From the NCBI RefSeq assembly GCF_900110995.1, contig NZ_FOJF01000001.1, positions 2,125,199 through 2,189,198 on the forward strand: DNA of 64,000 bases, in the 5' to 3' direction. Under the pieces are notes generated by a model. The model had not been told where the DNA came from, made no database searches, and saw nothing but the letters and a program-made list of their open reading frames with translations. This document shows, in pieces, positions 34,921 to 45,563 of this stretch (its first letter is position 1; each line of letters starts with the position of its first letter). The stretch is from Chitinophaga sp. YR573. Its GTDB lineage: Bacteria; Bacteroidota; Bacteroidia; Chitinophagales; Chitinophagaceae. The translations under genes were made by a program, and so were the position numbers.

Positions 34921-37900
34921 TTAGCTTTTTATGTTAACTAATACGTTGAATTTCAGATCATTTACTTCAATTTCAAGTCCCTCCTGTAATTCCGGCACCA
35001 CTTCTATACTATCTGCCAAAATTTCCGTGCAAATATAGTCATTATAGTTAATAATCGCCGATTTCAGGCCATCTATTGCAGCCACTTTTACCTGTATACG
35101 GTCTGTCAGTGCAAAATCACTGTCCTTTCTGATCTTCTGTATGCGATTGACTAATTCACGGGCGTTACCCTCATCCTGTAGTTCGGGGGTAATAGTAATA
35201 TCAAGCGCAACAGTTAAGGCGCCCTTATTAGCTACTGTCCAACCAGGAATATCCTCAGAAATAATCTCTACATCGGATAGCTGTATAGGTAGCTGCTCCC
35301 CGTCTATCAGCAGATCAAACTGTCCGTTACGCTCAAGGGTTGCGATATCTGCTGCACTAAATGCGCTGATGGCCGCGGCTACCGCTTTCATCTTTGCACC
35401 CATCTTTCCACCCAGAGATTTGTAGTTTGGCTTAATCTTCTTCTTGATGAAGCCCTCTGTTTCTGTAAGATAGTCAATACCTTTTACATTGACTTCACTT
35501 TTTATCAGGTCTTCTACCTGCTCCAGCTGTTCTTTTACCCTTAGGTCCAGTATAGGGATCAGTATCTTATGCAAAGGCTGCCTCGCCTTGATACTTACCT
35601 TCTTACGCAATGACAATACCATCGAAGAAATTGTCTGTGCCTGCAGCATCCCTTCTTCCAGGTCCGTATCTATTGCTGCGGGTACTACCACCGGGAAATC
35701 CAGATGATGTACTGATTTTGCATCACTACGCTTGCTGACATTGTTCAGATTACCAAACAGCCAGTCAGAGAAGAACGGTGATACCGGCGCCATCAGTTTG
35801 GACAGTGTTTCCAGGCACTCATACAAAGTCTGGTAAGCCGATGTTTTATCATGTCCGCGTTCTCCCTTCCAGAACCGGCGACGGCAAAGACGTACATACC
35901 AGTTGCTCAGCTGTTCGGTCACGAAGAACTGAATAGCCCTGCCTGCCTGAGTAGGTTCGTACTCATCAAAATATCCTGTTACATCTTTTACGAGTGTATT
36001 CAGCACCGAAATGATCCAACGGTCAATTTGCGGGCGCTGTTCCAGCGGAATGTAGGCCTCTGCAAACGTAAACTTGTCGATGTTGGCATACATGGCAAAG
36101 AAGCCATATGTGTTGTACAGCGTAGAGAACAGCTTACGCTGTATCTCATCGATGCCATCAATATCAAATTTCATGCTATCCCAGGGAGAAGCATTCGTTA
36201 CCAGGTACCAGCGTGTTGCATCCGCTCCAAACTGCTCCAGAGTGGCAAAAGGATCGACCACATTGCCGAGACTTTTACTCATTTTGATGCCATTCTTATC
36301 CAATACGAGTCCGTTTGACACCACGGTTTTATAAGCAACACTGTCAAACAGCATTACTCCCAGGGTATGCAGTGTGTAAAACCAGCCACGTGTCTGGTCC
36401 ACACCTTCTGCTATAAAGTCTGCAGGAAAATTTTTCTGGAAGGTTTCTTTATTCTCAAAAGGGAAATGCCACTGTGCATAAGGCATAGCGCCACTGTCAA
36501 ACCATACATCCACTAAATCCGGCTCACGACGCATTGGTCTGCCTGAAGGGCTTACCAATACTATATTGTCTACAAAAGGTTTGTGCAGGTCGGATGTCAG
36601 ATAACTGATATAATCTTCCAGGTTCTCCGTACCGGCTGTGCCGGCTGTATACTCCATTACACCGGCATCAAACGACTTGCGCAGCTCTGTACGCAGCTCT
36701 TCCAGCCCGCCTATGCAGATCTCTTCTACTTCCACTTCCTCGTCCTCAGAGTCTTCCGTACGCCAAACAGGCAGTGGAGTACCCCAGTAACGGCTACGGC
36801 TCAGGTTCCAGTCTACCATATTCTCCAGCCAGTTGCCAAAACGTCCTGTACCTGTTGCCTGCGGCTTCCAGTTGATCGTTTTATTCAGCTCCACCATCCT
36901 GTCTTTCAGGGCAGTGGTACGGATGAACCAGGCATCCAGCGGATAATACAATACCGGTTTATGTGTACGCCAGCAATGCGGATAAGTATGTTCATACTTC
37001 TCTATCTTAAAGGCGCGGTTTTCCAGCTTCAGCTTCACTGCTATATCCACATCCACATCCTTATACTCCGGATCACTCTTATAATTTTTTACATATCTGC
37101 CACCAAACTCACCCACTTCATCCAGGAATTTCCCCTGTTTATCTACCAGTATCAATATGCCGATACCGTATTTCTTTCCCACACGATAGTCATCCGCACC
37201 AAAAGCAGGAGCGGTATGCACGATACCCGTACCATCTTCTGTGGTAACGAAATCGCCCAGGAGCACACGGAACGGATCCCCTTCTTCAGGTTGCACATAT
37301 GGTAACAGCTGCTCATAACGCATATTCTCCAGCTGACTGCCACGGCATACCAGCAGGATCTGCCACGGAATGATTTTATCAGTGGCCGTATAAGCACCAA
37401 AGTCCCCGTCTTCCCCTTCTGCCTTAAAATATTTACTGATCAGGTCTTTTGCCATGATCACATTTATTGGCAGGTGGGTATATGGATTGAATGTGCGGAT
37501 CAGTGCATATTCTATATTAGCACCAACAGTAAGGCCCAGGTTGGAAGGAAGTGTCCATGGGGTAGTTGTCCATGCCATGAAGAATACTTCAGCAGCTGGA
37601 TCGGCTTTCCTGGCGGCTTCAAAGAGGAAAGCAGACTGATCTGATTCCTGGGCTTTGAACATAGCCACCACAGTAGTGTCCTTAACATCTTTATAAGTAC
37701 CTGGCTGATTCAGTTCATGAGAACTCAAACCAGTACCCGCTGCCGGAGAATATGGCTGGATACTGATACTCTTATATAACAGGTCTTTTTTATATAACTC
37801 CTGTAAACACCACCAGAGGCTCTCTATATAATTATTCTCAAATGTGACGTAGGGCGACTTCAGATCTACCCAATAACCCATCTTACGGGTCAGATCATCC

Positions 37901-38298
37901 CATTTATCCTTATATTTTAATACCTCAGAACGACAGGTTTTGTTATATTCTTCTACAGAAATCTTCTTTCCGATATCTTCTTTAGTGATACCGAGCGTTT
38001 TTTCCACACCTAATTCCACAGGCAACCCATGGGTGTCCCATCCGCCTTTACGATTTACCTGGAAACCACTCATTGTTTTGTAACGGCATACCAGATCTTT
38101 CAGCGTACGGGAAATAACATGGTGAATACCGGGCATCCCGTTCGCACTTGGCGGTCCTTCATAAAAAACGAATGGTGTAGCGCCTTCCCGCAGGGACACG
38201 CTCTGCTCAAACGCCTGGTGCTGCTCCCATCGCGCCAATATATCCTTCTCTATCTGCGGTAAGTTCAGCTGATTATATTCCTGATATTTACTGGTCAT
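34921..38298 (-). CDS. ileS: Isoleucyl-tRNA synthetase
   Basis: 1125 residues, the long form common in Bacteroidota and eukaryote-type enzymes. It charges tRNA-Ile with isoleucine and edits valine. Seen: the class I HIGH-type motif GPPSANGMPGIHHVISR near residue 50, the editing-domain segment TTPWTLPSNLGLTVG, GTGIVHTAPAFGADDY, the WFDSGAMPYAQWHFPFE block, and KMSKSLGNVVDP. The C-terminal anticodon-binding and extension domains are present. No zinc-Cys cluster is obvious at the end. A -7 box lies upstream at 38350-38357 and the DksA-like gene is 6 bp downstream. Confidence 0.97.
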   Translation of the reverse strand: MTSKYQEYNQLNLPQIEKDILARWEQHQAFEQSVSLREGATPFVFYEGPPSANGMPGIHHVISRTLKDLVCRYKTMSGFQVNRKGGWDTHGLPVELGVEKTLGITKEDIGKKISVEEYNKTCRSEVLKYKDKWDDLTRKMGYWVDLKSPYVTFENNYIESLWWCLQELYKKDLLYKSISIQPYSPAAGTGLSSHELNQPGTYKDVKDTTVVAMFKAQESDQSAFLFEAARKADPAAEVFFMAWTTTPWTLPSNLGLTVGANIEYALIRTFNPYTHLPINVIMAKDLISKYFKAEGEDGDFGAYTATDKIIPWQILLVCRGSQLENMRYEQLLPYVQPEEGDPFRVLLGDFVTTEDGTGIVHTAPAFGADDYRVGKKYGIGILILVDKQGKFLDEVGEFGGRYVKNYKSDPEYKDVDVDIAVKLKLENRAFKIEKYEHTYPHCWRTHKPVLYYPLDAWFIRTTALKDRMVELNKTINWKPQATGTGRFGNWLENMVDWNLSRSRYWGTPLPVWRTEDSEDEEVEVEEICIGGLEELRTELRKSFDAGVMEYTAGTAGTENLEDYISYLTSDLHKPFVDNIVLVSPSGRPMRREPDLVDVWFDSGAMPYAQWHFPFENKETFQKNFPADFIAEGVDQTRGWFYTLHTLGVMLFDSVAYKTVVSNGLVLDKNGIKMSKSLGNVVDPFATLEQFGADATRWYLVTNASPWDSMKFDIDGIDEIQRKLFSTLYNTYGFFAMYANIDKFTFAEAYIPLEQRPQIDRWIISVLNTLVKDVTGYFDEYEPTQAGRAIQFFVTEQLSNWYVRLCRRRFWKGERGHDKTSAYQTLYECLETLSKLMAPVSPFFSDWLFGNLNNVSKRSDAKSVHHLDFPVVVPAAIDTDLEEGMLQAQTISSMVLSLRKKVSIKARQPLHKILIPILDLRVKEQLEQVEDLIKSEVNVKGIDYLTETEGFIKKKIKPNYKSLGGKMGAKMKAVAAAISAFSAADIATLERNGQFDLLIDGEQLPIQLSDVEIISEDIPGWTVANKGALTVALDITITPELQDEGNARELVNRIQKIRKDSDFALTDRIQVKVAAIDGLKSAIINYNDYICTEILADSIEVVPELQEGLEIEVNDLKFNVLVNIKS

Positions 38299-38349
38299 AA
38301 AACAATTAGGTGCCCTTTGACGTTAATAAGTAAGTTGATTAAAATTCTG

Positions 38350-38357
38350 CAAAGTTA
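38350..38357 (-). promoter_or_regulatory. -7 promoter box of ileS
   Basis: The minus strand reads TAACTTTG, an exact TAnnTTTG, about 50 bp before the ATG at 38298. The leader of about 45 nt is too short for a T-box, and none is seen. Confidence 0.5.
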
Positions 38358-38550
38358 CGGATTTTCAACTGGCTCAGAAAGGACTAAAAGGGACTTTAAT
38401 AAGCAATTGCTACGATCTTTTGATATTTTTTGTATTTTTACAGTGCATTGGTTCGCCTAAAGATTTTGGCATTGTTTTGGTAACTACGTCGGAAGAAATG
38501 ATAAGTTGAAAAACTTAACCCAGTCAGTAACGAAAAACCATATCTGAAAC

Positions 38551-39012
38551 ATGAAAAAGCTAATATTAATAATTTGTGTGGCATTGATATCTTCCGGCAC
38601 AACTTTTGCACAAAAAAAATCAGCAAAAAACAAGAAGGTAGTTGCTAAAACTGAAGTAGTAGCACCGGTAGTTGTCAAGGATGCTTTTCAGCAGAACTTT
38701 TCAGGATCGGACGCGAAATGGTCTAAGAACTATAGCGGACATTGGGTAGCTAACTTTACAAAAGAAGAAGTTAAGACTACAGCAGAATATGATGAGAGTG
38801 GAAAGTGGGTCGCAACACGCAGCGCATATGCAGGAGATAAGTTACCGGAAACAGTAGCAACAACAGTAAAAGCTAAATATCCGGCAGCTACCATAAAAGA
38901 TGGTTGGAAAATTGAGAGATCAGATGTTGCAGCGTATTATAAAATAAATATTCAGGATAACGGTACAGAAAAAGCGGTGTTGATCAATGAAGCGGGTACC
39001 ATAACTGAATAG
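38551..39012 (+). CDS. Secreted PepSY-like (beta-lactamase-inhibitor-like) protein
   Basis: 153 residues with a signal peptide ending TTFAQ, then a Lys-rich linker and one PepSY-like domain. The pattern FQQNFSGSDAKWSKNYSGHWVANF, ATYDESGKWVATRS-like (AEYDESGKWVATRSAY), LPETVATTVKAKYP and YYKINIQDNGTEKAVLIN is that of the PF11396-type fold common in Bacteroidota. Function is unknown; the family may bind peptides or help regulate proteases in the periplasm. It is a single gene followed by two hairpin terminators. Confidence 0.8.
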   Translation: MKKLILIICVALISSGTTFAQKKSAKNKKVVAKTEVVAPVVVKDAFQQNFSGSDAKWSKNYSGHWVANFTKEEVKTTAEYDESGKWVATRSAYAGDKLPETVATTVKAKYPAATIKDGWKIERSDVAAYYKINIQDNGTEKAVLINEAGTITE

Positions 39013-39055
39013 TTTTCAAACAAGTATTTCATAGGTATAGGGATAAATAGGACAG

Positions 39056-39083
39056 ACCCTGCTCTTTTGGGCGGGGTTTTTCA
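39056..39083 (+). terminator. Intrinsic terminator after the PepSY-like gene
   Basis: An imperfect stem (ACCCTGC against GGCGGGGT, loop of T and G) followed by T5. Confidence 0.65.
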
Positions 39084-39112
39084 TTTGTACTAATTAAAGA
39101 TTACACTAAATA

Positions 39113-39144
39113 AAAATGGCTCCGACGGATGTCGGAGCCATTTT
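39113..39144. terminator. Second hairpin terminator
   Basis: Perfect 14-bp stem: AAAATGGCTCCGAC (39113-39126), GGAT loop, GTCGGAGCCATTTT (39131-39144). Symmetrical A/T ends allow use in either direction. Confidence 0.85.
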
Positions 39145-39407
39145 ATGTAATTACGGTCGAAAGCTTACTTGACGAATGCACTTTCAAAAGGTCAAATATG
39201 GTGTTTGAGGAGGTGCAAAAAATTGAATGGCTTTACTCACTTTTTTTCGCTCCGCAAGCTTTCTTCCATGGTCAAATCTGATAAGGAAGCTTATAACTGA
39301 AGATCAGGATAGATATCTGCCGATCGTGATACAAAGAAACGGCAATATTCCGGGGAGTGTTTTTCAATTCGGGAAAACAAATGATCAAAACGGGAAAACT
39401 ATAAACG
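39145..39407. other. Gene-free stretch
   Basis: About 260 bp between two terminators; with the flanking terminators the gap after 39012 is 444 bp. I see no gene, RNA or repeat beyond two short GGTCAAAT matches (near 39191 and 39270). Confidence 0.5.
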
Positions 39408-39437
39408 AAAAGCTCCCGACTATGGCCGGGAGCTTCA
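39408..39437 (-). terminator. Intrinsic terminator of the Cys-rich AraC gene
   Basis: AGCTCCCG (39411-39418) and CGGGAGCT (39427-39434); on the minus strand TTTTCG follows. It lies 20 bp after the stop. Confidence 0.8.
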
Positions 39438-39456
39438 ATATATTACAGATAAAACC

Positions 39457-40386
39457 TTATCGCAGCAGGAGTTCGCAGGGTTTCAGACCCGTATGCTTCT
39501 TAAAAGCTGTAGAGAAATGGGAAATACAGGAATACCCCATCAGTATCGCTACTTCAGACACAGACATTCCCTTTTCATACAAGAGGCTCTTCGCCTTCTC
39601 CATTCTCTCTTTCTGGAAATAATCGTAAATGGTGGTACCATACATGGCCTTGAAGCCTTTCTTCAGGTAACATTCATTCATGGCTACGCGGCGGGCCAGG
39701 TCACGGATGGTAATAGGCGCATCCAGCTGTTCCAGTAATATCCCTTTGGCGTTTTCTATCTTCTGACGGTCTTCCAGGTGGGTCAGGAACCGGCAACCAA
39801 AGCGTTCGTCGGTATCGTTCTGCACAAACTGGTCAGAACTGAATAACAACAATTCCAGGGCTTTGCTCTGTAAAAAGATGTTCTTCAGCGTTCCTTCATA
39901 ATTATGATGGACCATTTGCTCCAGTACCTGTTTGGATTTGGTGCTGGGCTGGATGGTTTTAACGAATGGTTTGCGGGATTGCATATCAAACAGCGTAGAA
40001 CTGCTGGTGGTTGCACCCTTTTGTAATGACTGGATGAAAGCGGGCTGGAAACGCACCGTAATCACGTCAATAGAAGGCTGTTTCTGGTTACAGCTTTCTT
40101 TACTGCCACCTGCACATGCCTGGTCTGTACAACCCGGGTTCTGACAATACTTATTACCCGCCACACAATAACGCAACTCCACAGCCGCCGATTGCCCTCT
40201 TTTAGCCGGTTGATACACTACCATTGCTACATCATCTACCGGTAATGGCCGGTCGTAGGTGAAGCGCTGTAAACCGAAATCGAGGCAGTCAGGGACTGCA
40301 ACGGCTTCATTACCAACAAGCTGCAACTGATCGTTCATTGCAGGCTGCCGTATAGCCAGTGATAATATTTCCTGTATGTCTTTCAA
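39457..40386 (-). CDS. AraC family regulator with Cys-rich N-terminal domain
   Basis: 309 residues. The C-terminal AraC double helix-turn-helix spans about 210-309: IENAKGILLEQLDAPITIRDLA, VAMNECYLKKGFKAMYGTTI, KAKSLLYEKGMSVSEVAILM and GYSCISHFSTAFKKHTGLKP. The N-terminal part holds five Cys within 26 residues (74, 81, 86, 91, 99), in YCVAGNKYCQNPGCTDQACAG. This is not the ordinary AraC cupin. The spacing (x6, x4, x4, x7) could bind a metal or iron-sulfur cluster, or act as a redox switch; that is inference. A -7 box lies 22 nt upstream and its own terminator downstream, so it is a single-gene unit. Confidence 0.88.
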   Translation of the reverse strand: MKDIQEILSLAIRQPAMNDQLQLVGNEAVAVPDCLDFGLQRFTYDRPLPVDDVAMVVYQPAKRGQSAAVELRYCVAGNKYCQNPGCTDQACAGGSKESCNQKQPSIDVITVRFQPAFIQSLQKGATTSSSTLFDMQSRKPFVKTIQPSTKSKQVLEQMVHHNYEGTLKNIFLQSKALELLLFSSDQFVQNDTDERFGCRFLTHLEDRQKIENAKGILLEQLDAPITIRDLARRVAMNECYLKKGFKAMYGTTIYDYFQKERMEKAKSLLYEKGMSVSEVAILMGYSCISHFSTAFKKHTGLKPCELLLR

Positions 40387-40414
40387 GCCCGTTCTTTTGT
40401 TGTTAAAACCGTCA

Positions 40415-40422
40415 CAAAAATA
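40415..40422 (-). promoter_or_regulatory. -7 promoter box of the Cys-rich AraC gene
   Basis: The minus strand reads TATTTTTG, matching TAnnTTTG, about 29 bp before the ATG at 40386. Confidence 0.5.
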
Positions 40423-40668
40423 GGCATTCGAAATTTAATGGGGAACGTTTTGACAGTCAGGTTACAATTAGGGGAGGATTTTCCCGGTTGGAACAGAGGG
40501 GATTAAAAAGATCAATCCTTCCTGATATTAGCTATCTCAGGGGCCTCAAACGATACTATTTCCTATTATAACAATTCTCCCTATATTTTAATATGTTGGT
40601 AATCAGCAGTAAAAAAGCATCGAAATATTAATAGGTAGTGTTAACCTACTGAGATTCTGTGCATTAGG

Positions 40669-40761
40669 GTATATAACCCGTATATAAGCTGTATATAACC
40701 CCTATATAACAGGTATATAAGCCGTACCTATATAGATACGGCTTATATACGGGTTATATAC
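40669..40761. repeat. Phased TATATAA array with inverted boxes
   Basis: TATATAA occurs at 40670, 40681, 40692, 40703 and 40714, exactly 11 bp apart, followed by inverted TTATATA at 40743 and 40754, again 11 bp apart. Positions 40669-40688 and 40742-40761 are a perfect 20-bp inverted repeat; 40713-40726 and 40737-40750 are a perfect 14-bp one, so two exclusive foldings exist. It lies between the divergent AraC gene and the AsmA-like gene, 88 bp before the latter's ATG. The rest of this 460-bp gap shows no gene. Confidence 0.8.
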
Positions 40762-40848
40762 TAGTCTATTCTCAGTTATAAAGAGTTTACAGGAGAGTTT
40801 AGGCTCTTGCTGCGTACCTCTTGGTATGAATTTCGTCTACTATTCACG

Positions 40849-42522
40849 ATGCAATCCTTCATAAAAAAACACTGGAAAAAAGCCCTGCTCACTATAGGTA
40901 TTATTCTGTTACTGATCCTCGGCACCGCCTGGTACCTTAGCCAGCAATGGAACAAACAAGTCCGTCTTCAGTTACGCTCATATGTGCAGGAAATGTCCGA
41001 CAGCCTGTATACCCTGCAGTATGCCGACCTGAACCTTAATTTACTAACCGGTAGTCTCACCTTATACAATGTAAGCCTGGTAAAAGACTCCGCTATCTAT
41101 GCGAAACTACAGGAGCAACACAAAGCCCCTAAATTCTTATATACCTTCAGCGCAGACCGGGTAAACCTGCGCTATTTCAAAGTGCTTCGCTATTTCCGTC
41201 ATAAAGAACTGAGTGCCGGTGCCCTGGAATTACATAATCCCAGCATCGTACTGGAATTGAACAGTCAGAATATAGATACCACCATACATAAGGACGCTTA
41301 TCAGAATATCAATAAAAAGATCCATTCCCTGTATTTAGGCTCTCTGTTGCTGGATAATATCAACCTGAAATATACTTATGTAAAAAAAGATAGTAGTCTG
41401 ATAATAACCCAGTTAAGCCAGCTTAGAGTACATGTAAAAGACTTCCTGATCGATTCCGTAGCCCTGAAGGACCCTACCCGGTTTCTCTACGCCCGCAACT
41501 ACGAAATAGACCTGAAAGACTATAAATACCGTACGCCTGACAGCCTTTACTGGCTACACGTAAGGGACGTTAACTACAGCGCAGCAGAACAAACCCTTAC
41601 TATAGGGCAATTCAGTGTAGATCCCCGCTATAACAAACAACAGTTTGATATCAGGGCAAAAACCCAACGCGACCGCTACGATGTGCAGCTGAACCACATC
41701 ACCTTATATAAGCTGCAACCCAGATTATTACTGGAACAACAGGTACTCTGGGCCAATAAACTGGCTATCACCACGGCAGATGTGAATATTTACCACAACC
41801 GTATGCTGCCGATGCCCCCCGGCAACAAACTGGGGTCATTTCCCAACCAGCTGCTGCTAAAACTGGCCTTACCTATATATATAGATACACTTATAGGACA
41901 AAAGGCAGAAGTCACCTACACAGAAATAAATCCCAAAACGCAGGAAGCGGGTAAAATCACCTTTAGCCACCTGCACGGCACTTTCCGTAATATCACTAAC
42001 ATAGATACCATGATCGCTAAGAAAAGCCATTTCACAGCAGATATGGACGCCGTGTTAATGAACAGTGGTAAACTAAAGGCCCGTTTCGACTTCTCCCTTA
42101 AAGACAACTCCGGTACCTTCGCCGTTTCCGGGCAGGTCAAAAGCATGGATGGTAAGGAACTGAACCCTATTTTAAAGCCCCTGGGCCAGGTAGAAATAAA
42201 GTCCTGCCGGATAGATGATGTTACCTTTAATATGAACGGGAACGAAAAAGAGGCTGCCGGAGAGGTAACATTCTTATACAGCGATCTGAAAATCAATATA
42301 TTGAAGAAAGAGGAAGGCACCCATGAATACAAAAAGAAAGGACTGATCAGCTTTTTCGCCAATGCATTAGTCATTAAAGACAGTAATCCTGCAAAAGGGG
42401 AAACCCGGGTAGCACATCCCCGATTTACCCGCGATCCGCAGAAATCCTTTTTTAACCTTGTGTGGAAGACGCTTTTCACGGGATTAAAAGAGGTGGCACT
42501 GGGGAAAAATGCCCCCATCTGA
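40849..42522 (+). CDS. AsmA-like single-span membrane protein
   Basis: 557 residues from ATG 40849; a TTG start at 40807 would place polar residues before the anchor and is less likely. One membrane helix at about 11-33 (ALLTIGIILLLILGTAWYL) anchors a large periplasmic domain. Alternating beta segments such as LYTLQYADLNLNLLTGSLTLYNVSL, LYLGSLLLDNINLKYTYV, and later GQVEIKSCRIDDVTFNMNG suit an AsmA/DUF748-type repeated beta fold, in which proteins bridge the membranes and are linked to lipid transport or membrane assembly. I rank AsmA-like as likely, not certain. It is downstream of the TATATAA array; the gyrB promoter follows. Confidence 0.65.
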   Translation: MQSFIKKHWKKALLTIGIILLLILGTAWYLSQQWNKQVRLQLRSYVQEMSDSLYTLQYADLNLNLLTGSLTLYNVSLVKDSAIYAKLQEQHKAPKFLYTFSADRVNLRYFKVLRYFRHKELSAGALELHNPSIVLELNSQNIDTTIHKDAYQNINKKIHSLYLGSLLLDNINLKYTYVKKDSSLIITQLSQLRVHVKDFLIDSVALKDPTRFLYARNYEIDLKDYKYRTPDSLYWLHVRDVNYSAAEQTLTIGQFSVDPRYNKQQFDIRAKTQRDRYDVQLNHITLYKLQPRLLLEQQVLWANKLAITTADVNIYHNRMLPMPPGNKLGSFPNQLLLKLALPIYIDTLIGQKAEVTYTEINPKTQEAGKITFSHLHGTFRNITNIDTMIAKKSHFTADMDAVLMNSGKLKARFDFSLKDNSGTFAVSGQVKSMDGKELNPILKPLGQVEIKSCRIDDVTFNMNGNEKEAAGEVTFLYSDLKINILKKEEGTHEYKKKGLISFFANALVIKDSNPAKGETRVAHPRFTRDPQKSFFNLVWKTLFTGLKEVALGKNAPI

Positions 42523-42570
42523 TTTGTGGATATGAGGATGCAAAAATATGCACATTAAACATGGAAATAA

Positions 42571-44616
<2,046 letters not shown>

Positions 44617-44637
44617 ACATAATTTTAAATAATAGTG

Positions 44638-44669
44638 AGACGGATTACGATGTAATCCGTCTTTTTTTT
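44638..44669 (+). terminator. Intrinsic terminator of gyrB
   Basis: AGACGGATTAC (44638-44648), loop GAT, GTAATCCGTCT (44652-44662), then T7. Confidence 0.93.
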
Positions 44670-44806
44670 ATCTATTCATTTCCAATTACTTCGATAATAC
44701 CCCACTACAAACTGTTAAAAAACTTATAAATATTTTATTTAATTCGTTCTTTTCTCACTATTTTGCACTCCTATTTATCACTATACCTAGAGAAATTACC
44801 TATCCT

Positions 44807-45286
44807 ATGAAACTCAAATCCCTCCTGGGAATTTTGTGCCTATTTGCGATTACGTTTACAGTAATCTCTTGTGAAAAAGATAAAGCAGTGCTGGCCTCAG
44901 GTTCCTGTTCGTTCTCTATTGACAGCACTGCCTATTCTGCCAATACCGCTTCCGGATTCCTGGAAGACACCGTAGGTATTGGCAAAAAAGCCTTAACCAT
45001 ACAAGGTATGGTAGGTACCCTCAACAGCTTCCTCGCTGTTACCATCATCTTCCCAGACACACTTACTACCGGAGAATTTACTGAAGCAAATCATGCTTTC
45101 ATACTGTTCTCCAAGAACCTGAGTGATGAAAGTGCGTCCTGGACAAGTACAAGCGCTACAATTAAAATTACAAGCATAAATAGTAAGTATGCCGAAGGCA
45201 CATTTGCCGGCATTTTAAAGAATGGTGATAATGAAACACCACTAACGGACGGAAAATTTAAAGTAAACATTAGTAACACTAATTGA
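44807..45286 (+). CDS. Small lipoprotein of unknown function
   Basis: 159 residues. The signal peptide ends in a lipobox (VISC, Cys 22). The mature part is a single beta-rich domain beginning GSCSFSIDSTAYSANTASGF, with LTIQGMVGTLNSFLAVTIIF and ATIKITSINSKYAEGTFAGIL and ending TDGKFKVNIS. The pattern (a short strand with a Ser/Cys, then IKITSINxxYxEGTFxG) resembles DUF6252-type lipoproteins of Bacteroidota, but I am not certain of the family. It is probably in the periplasm, or in the outer membrane if exported by Lol. A terminator follows. Confidence 0.7.
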   Translation: MKLKSLLGILCLFAITFTVISCEKDKAVLASGSCSFSIDSTAYSANTASGFLEDTVGIGKKALTIQGMVGTLNSFLAVTIIFPDTLTTGEFTEANHAFILFSKNLSDESASWTSTSATIKITSINSKYAEGTFAGILKNGDNETPLTDGKFKVNISNTN

Positions 45287-45319
45287 TCATCGTTTTTTTT
45301 TGAAATCTTTTTCCATCAT

Positions 45320-45347
45320 GTCCCGCCTGTCAAGGTGGGACTTTTTT
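45320..45347 (+). terminator. Intrinsic terminator after the lipoprotein gene
   Basis: GTCCCGCC (45320-45327) and GGTGGGAC (45334-45341), followed by T6. Confidence 0.85.
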
Positions 45348-45437
45348 GTTTTACCTCATTTTCACCCCATTTTAACCTCTCTCTTCTCCGATCGGTTAAT
45401 ATCTGCCCATAGATAGTTAAGAACAATAAAAAGAACT

Positions 45438-45478
45438 AGTTCATTCTGAGCTTACTTTGAAGTGAGTGACAATGAACT
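45438..45478 (+). promoter_or_regulatory. Nested inverted repeat upstream of the second susC
   Basis: AGTTCATT (45438-45445) pairs with AATGAACT (45471-45478) and encloses CTTACTT/AAGTGAG with one mismatch. A GAACTAGTTC palindrome overlaps its left edge. It lies about 86 bp before the ATG and may be an operator or a leader hairpin. Confidence 0.45.
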
Positions 45479-45563
45479 TAAGGAACCAACATTGGATGCC
45501 GTTCAGGTGAATGGCTTAAAGGGACGATTTTTCACATAAGAAACCAATATCTAATCTCGTTGT

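Noticed and set aside
39227..39622. 131-codon open frame on the plus strand
   Set aside because: It runs into the AraC gene on the other strand and over its terminator, has no family features and no promoter box.
40669..40761. CRISPR array or plasmid iterons
   Set aside because: Units are 11 bp with no spacers, and no cas or replication-initiator gene is near.
44795..44815. Match to the MITE-like terminal repeat (CTATCCTATGAAA) at the lipoprotein start
   Set aside because: Only 13 bp, over a start codon, with no inverted partner nearby.
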